This document shows, one piece after another, positions 63,826-64,000 of a DNA stretch of 64,000 nucleotides. The notes under the pieces are model-generated. The model was given only the letters and a program-made list of their open reading frames with translations. It was not told the origin of the DNA and made no database searches. The DNA is from Saccharopolyspora dendranthemae. Its GTDB lineage: Bacteria; Actinomycetota; Actinomycetes; Mycobacteriales; Pseudonocardiaceae. The stretch is from NCBI RefSeq assembly GCF_007829955.1, contig NZ_VIWX01000006.1:372001-436000 (forward strand). The letters run 5' to 3'. Both the position numbers and the translations under genes were made by a program. The first letter of the stretch is position 1; the number at the start of each line of letters is the position of its first letter.

Positions 63826-64000
63826 TCACTCGCCCGTTGCCTTGGCGATGATCTCCTTAGCCACACCGGCCGGAACCTCGGCGTAGGAGTCGAACACCAT
63901 CGAGTAGTTGGCGCGACCCTGGGTCTTGGACCGCAGGTCGCCGACGTACCCGAACATCTCGGACAGCGGCACGAGAGCCTTGACGACGCGGGTTCCGCTG
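63826..64000 (-). CDS. fusA: Elongation factor G, C-terminal end (cut by window edge)
   Basis: The last 57 or so residues: VVKALVPLSEMFGYVGDLRS, KTQGRANYSMVFDSYAEVP and a Lys/Ala end before TGA, which is the end of domain V of EF-G. The rest lies beyond the right edge. The str-type order fusA-tuf supports this. The gene is cut by the window, not broken. Confidence 0.95.
   Translation of the reverse strand, partial: SGTRVVKALVPLSEMFGYVGDLRSKTQGRANYSMVFDSYAEVPAGVAKEIIAKATGE

Overview
The window is a high-GC actinobacterial chromosome segment, most probably from the Pseudonocardiales and close to Saccharopolyspora. This is inferred from three things: the gene order, the many GTG/TTG starts, and the coupling of ESX (type VII secretion) genes with a DUF5753 regulator/DUF397 pair. 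It is a long, mostly minus-strand housekeeping super-cluster with a type VII secretion locus embedded in it. Going right to left (the direction of transcription) it reads: fusA (edge), tuf, the S10 operon (rpsJ to rpsQ), the spc operon (rplN to rplO), a secreted-protein trio, secY-adk-map, infA-rpmJ-rpsM-rpsK-rpsD-rpoA-rplQ, truA, the ESX locus, rplM-rpsI, glmM, an ESX-like accessory island, glmS, nnr, alr, an alpha/beta hydrolase, tsaE and a DedA gene.

Left end (1-10.1 kb): the end of an IclR regulator and an acyl-CoA ligase on the plus strand. Then come cell-envelope and repair genes on the minus strand: DedA, tsaE, hydrolase, alr, NAD(P)HX repair and glmS. A plus-strand hydrolase-fold protein has lost its nucleophile serine.

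10.2-16 kb, between glmS and glmM, is an accessory island. It holds a Pro/Gln-rich four-helix membrane protein, three ESX-type helical proteins (one of 879 aa with Gly/Ala repeats), three tandem single-helix proteins with PQQ/WGQ tails, and two membrane micro-proteins of 40 and 54 aa. glmM, glmS and alr on either side serve peptidoglycan precursor synthesis.

19-40 kb is an ESX-4-position locus, lying between rplM and truA/rplQ as in Mycobacterium tuberculosis, with the core genes eccB, eccC, eccD, mycP and two small WXG100 proteins. Unlike the tuberculosis ESX-4, it also has eccE, an EspG-type chaperone beside a PPE-like substrate, an Hsp70-like type VII accessory protein, a DUF3558 lipoprotein, two further WXG/EspC-like substrates and a regulator/DUF397/zinc-ribbon module. 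EccC, eccB and the substrates are on the minus strand; eccD-mycP and eccE with its overlapping partner are on the plus strand.

A previously unexpected feature is a 70-bp palindromic repeat (24-bp arms, 22-nt loop) present four times at exactly the same size. There is one copy at each of the three convergent gene junctions of the ESX locus, and one behind rpsI. Each copy lies next to a separate conventional hairpin terminator.

40-64 kb holds the ribosomal, RNA polymerase alpha, translation factor and Sec genes. It also carries two tandem methyltransferase paralogues and, between rplO and secY, three secreted proteins: one beta/gamma-crystallin-like and two close paralogues. No rRNA, tRNA, CRISPR array, transposase or phage gene was seen.
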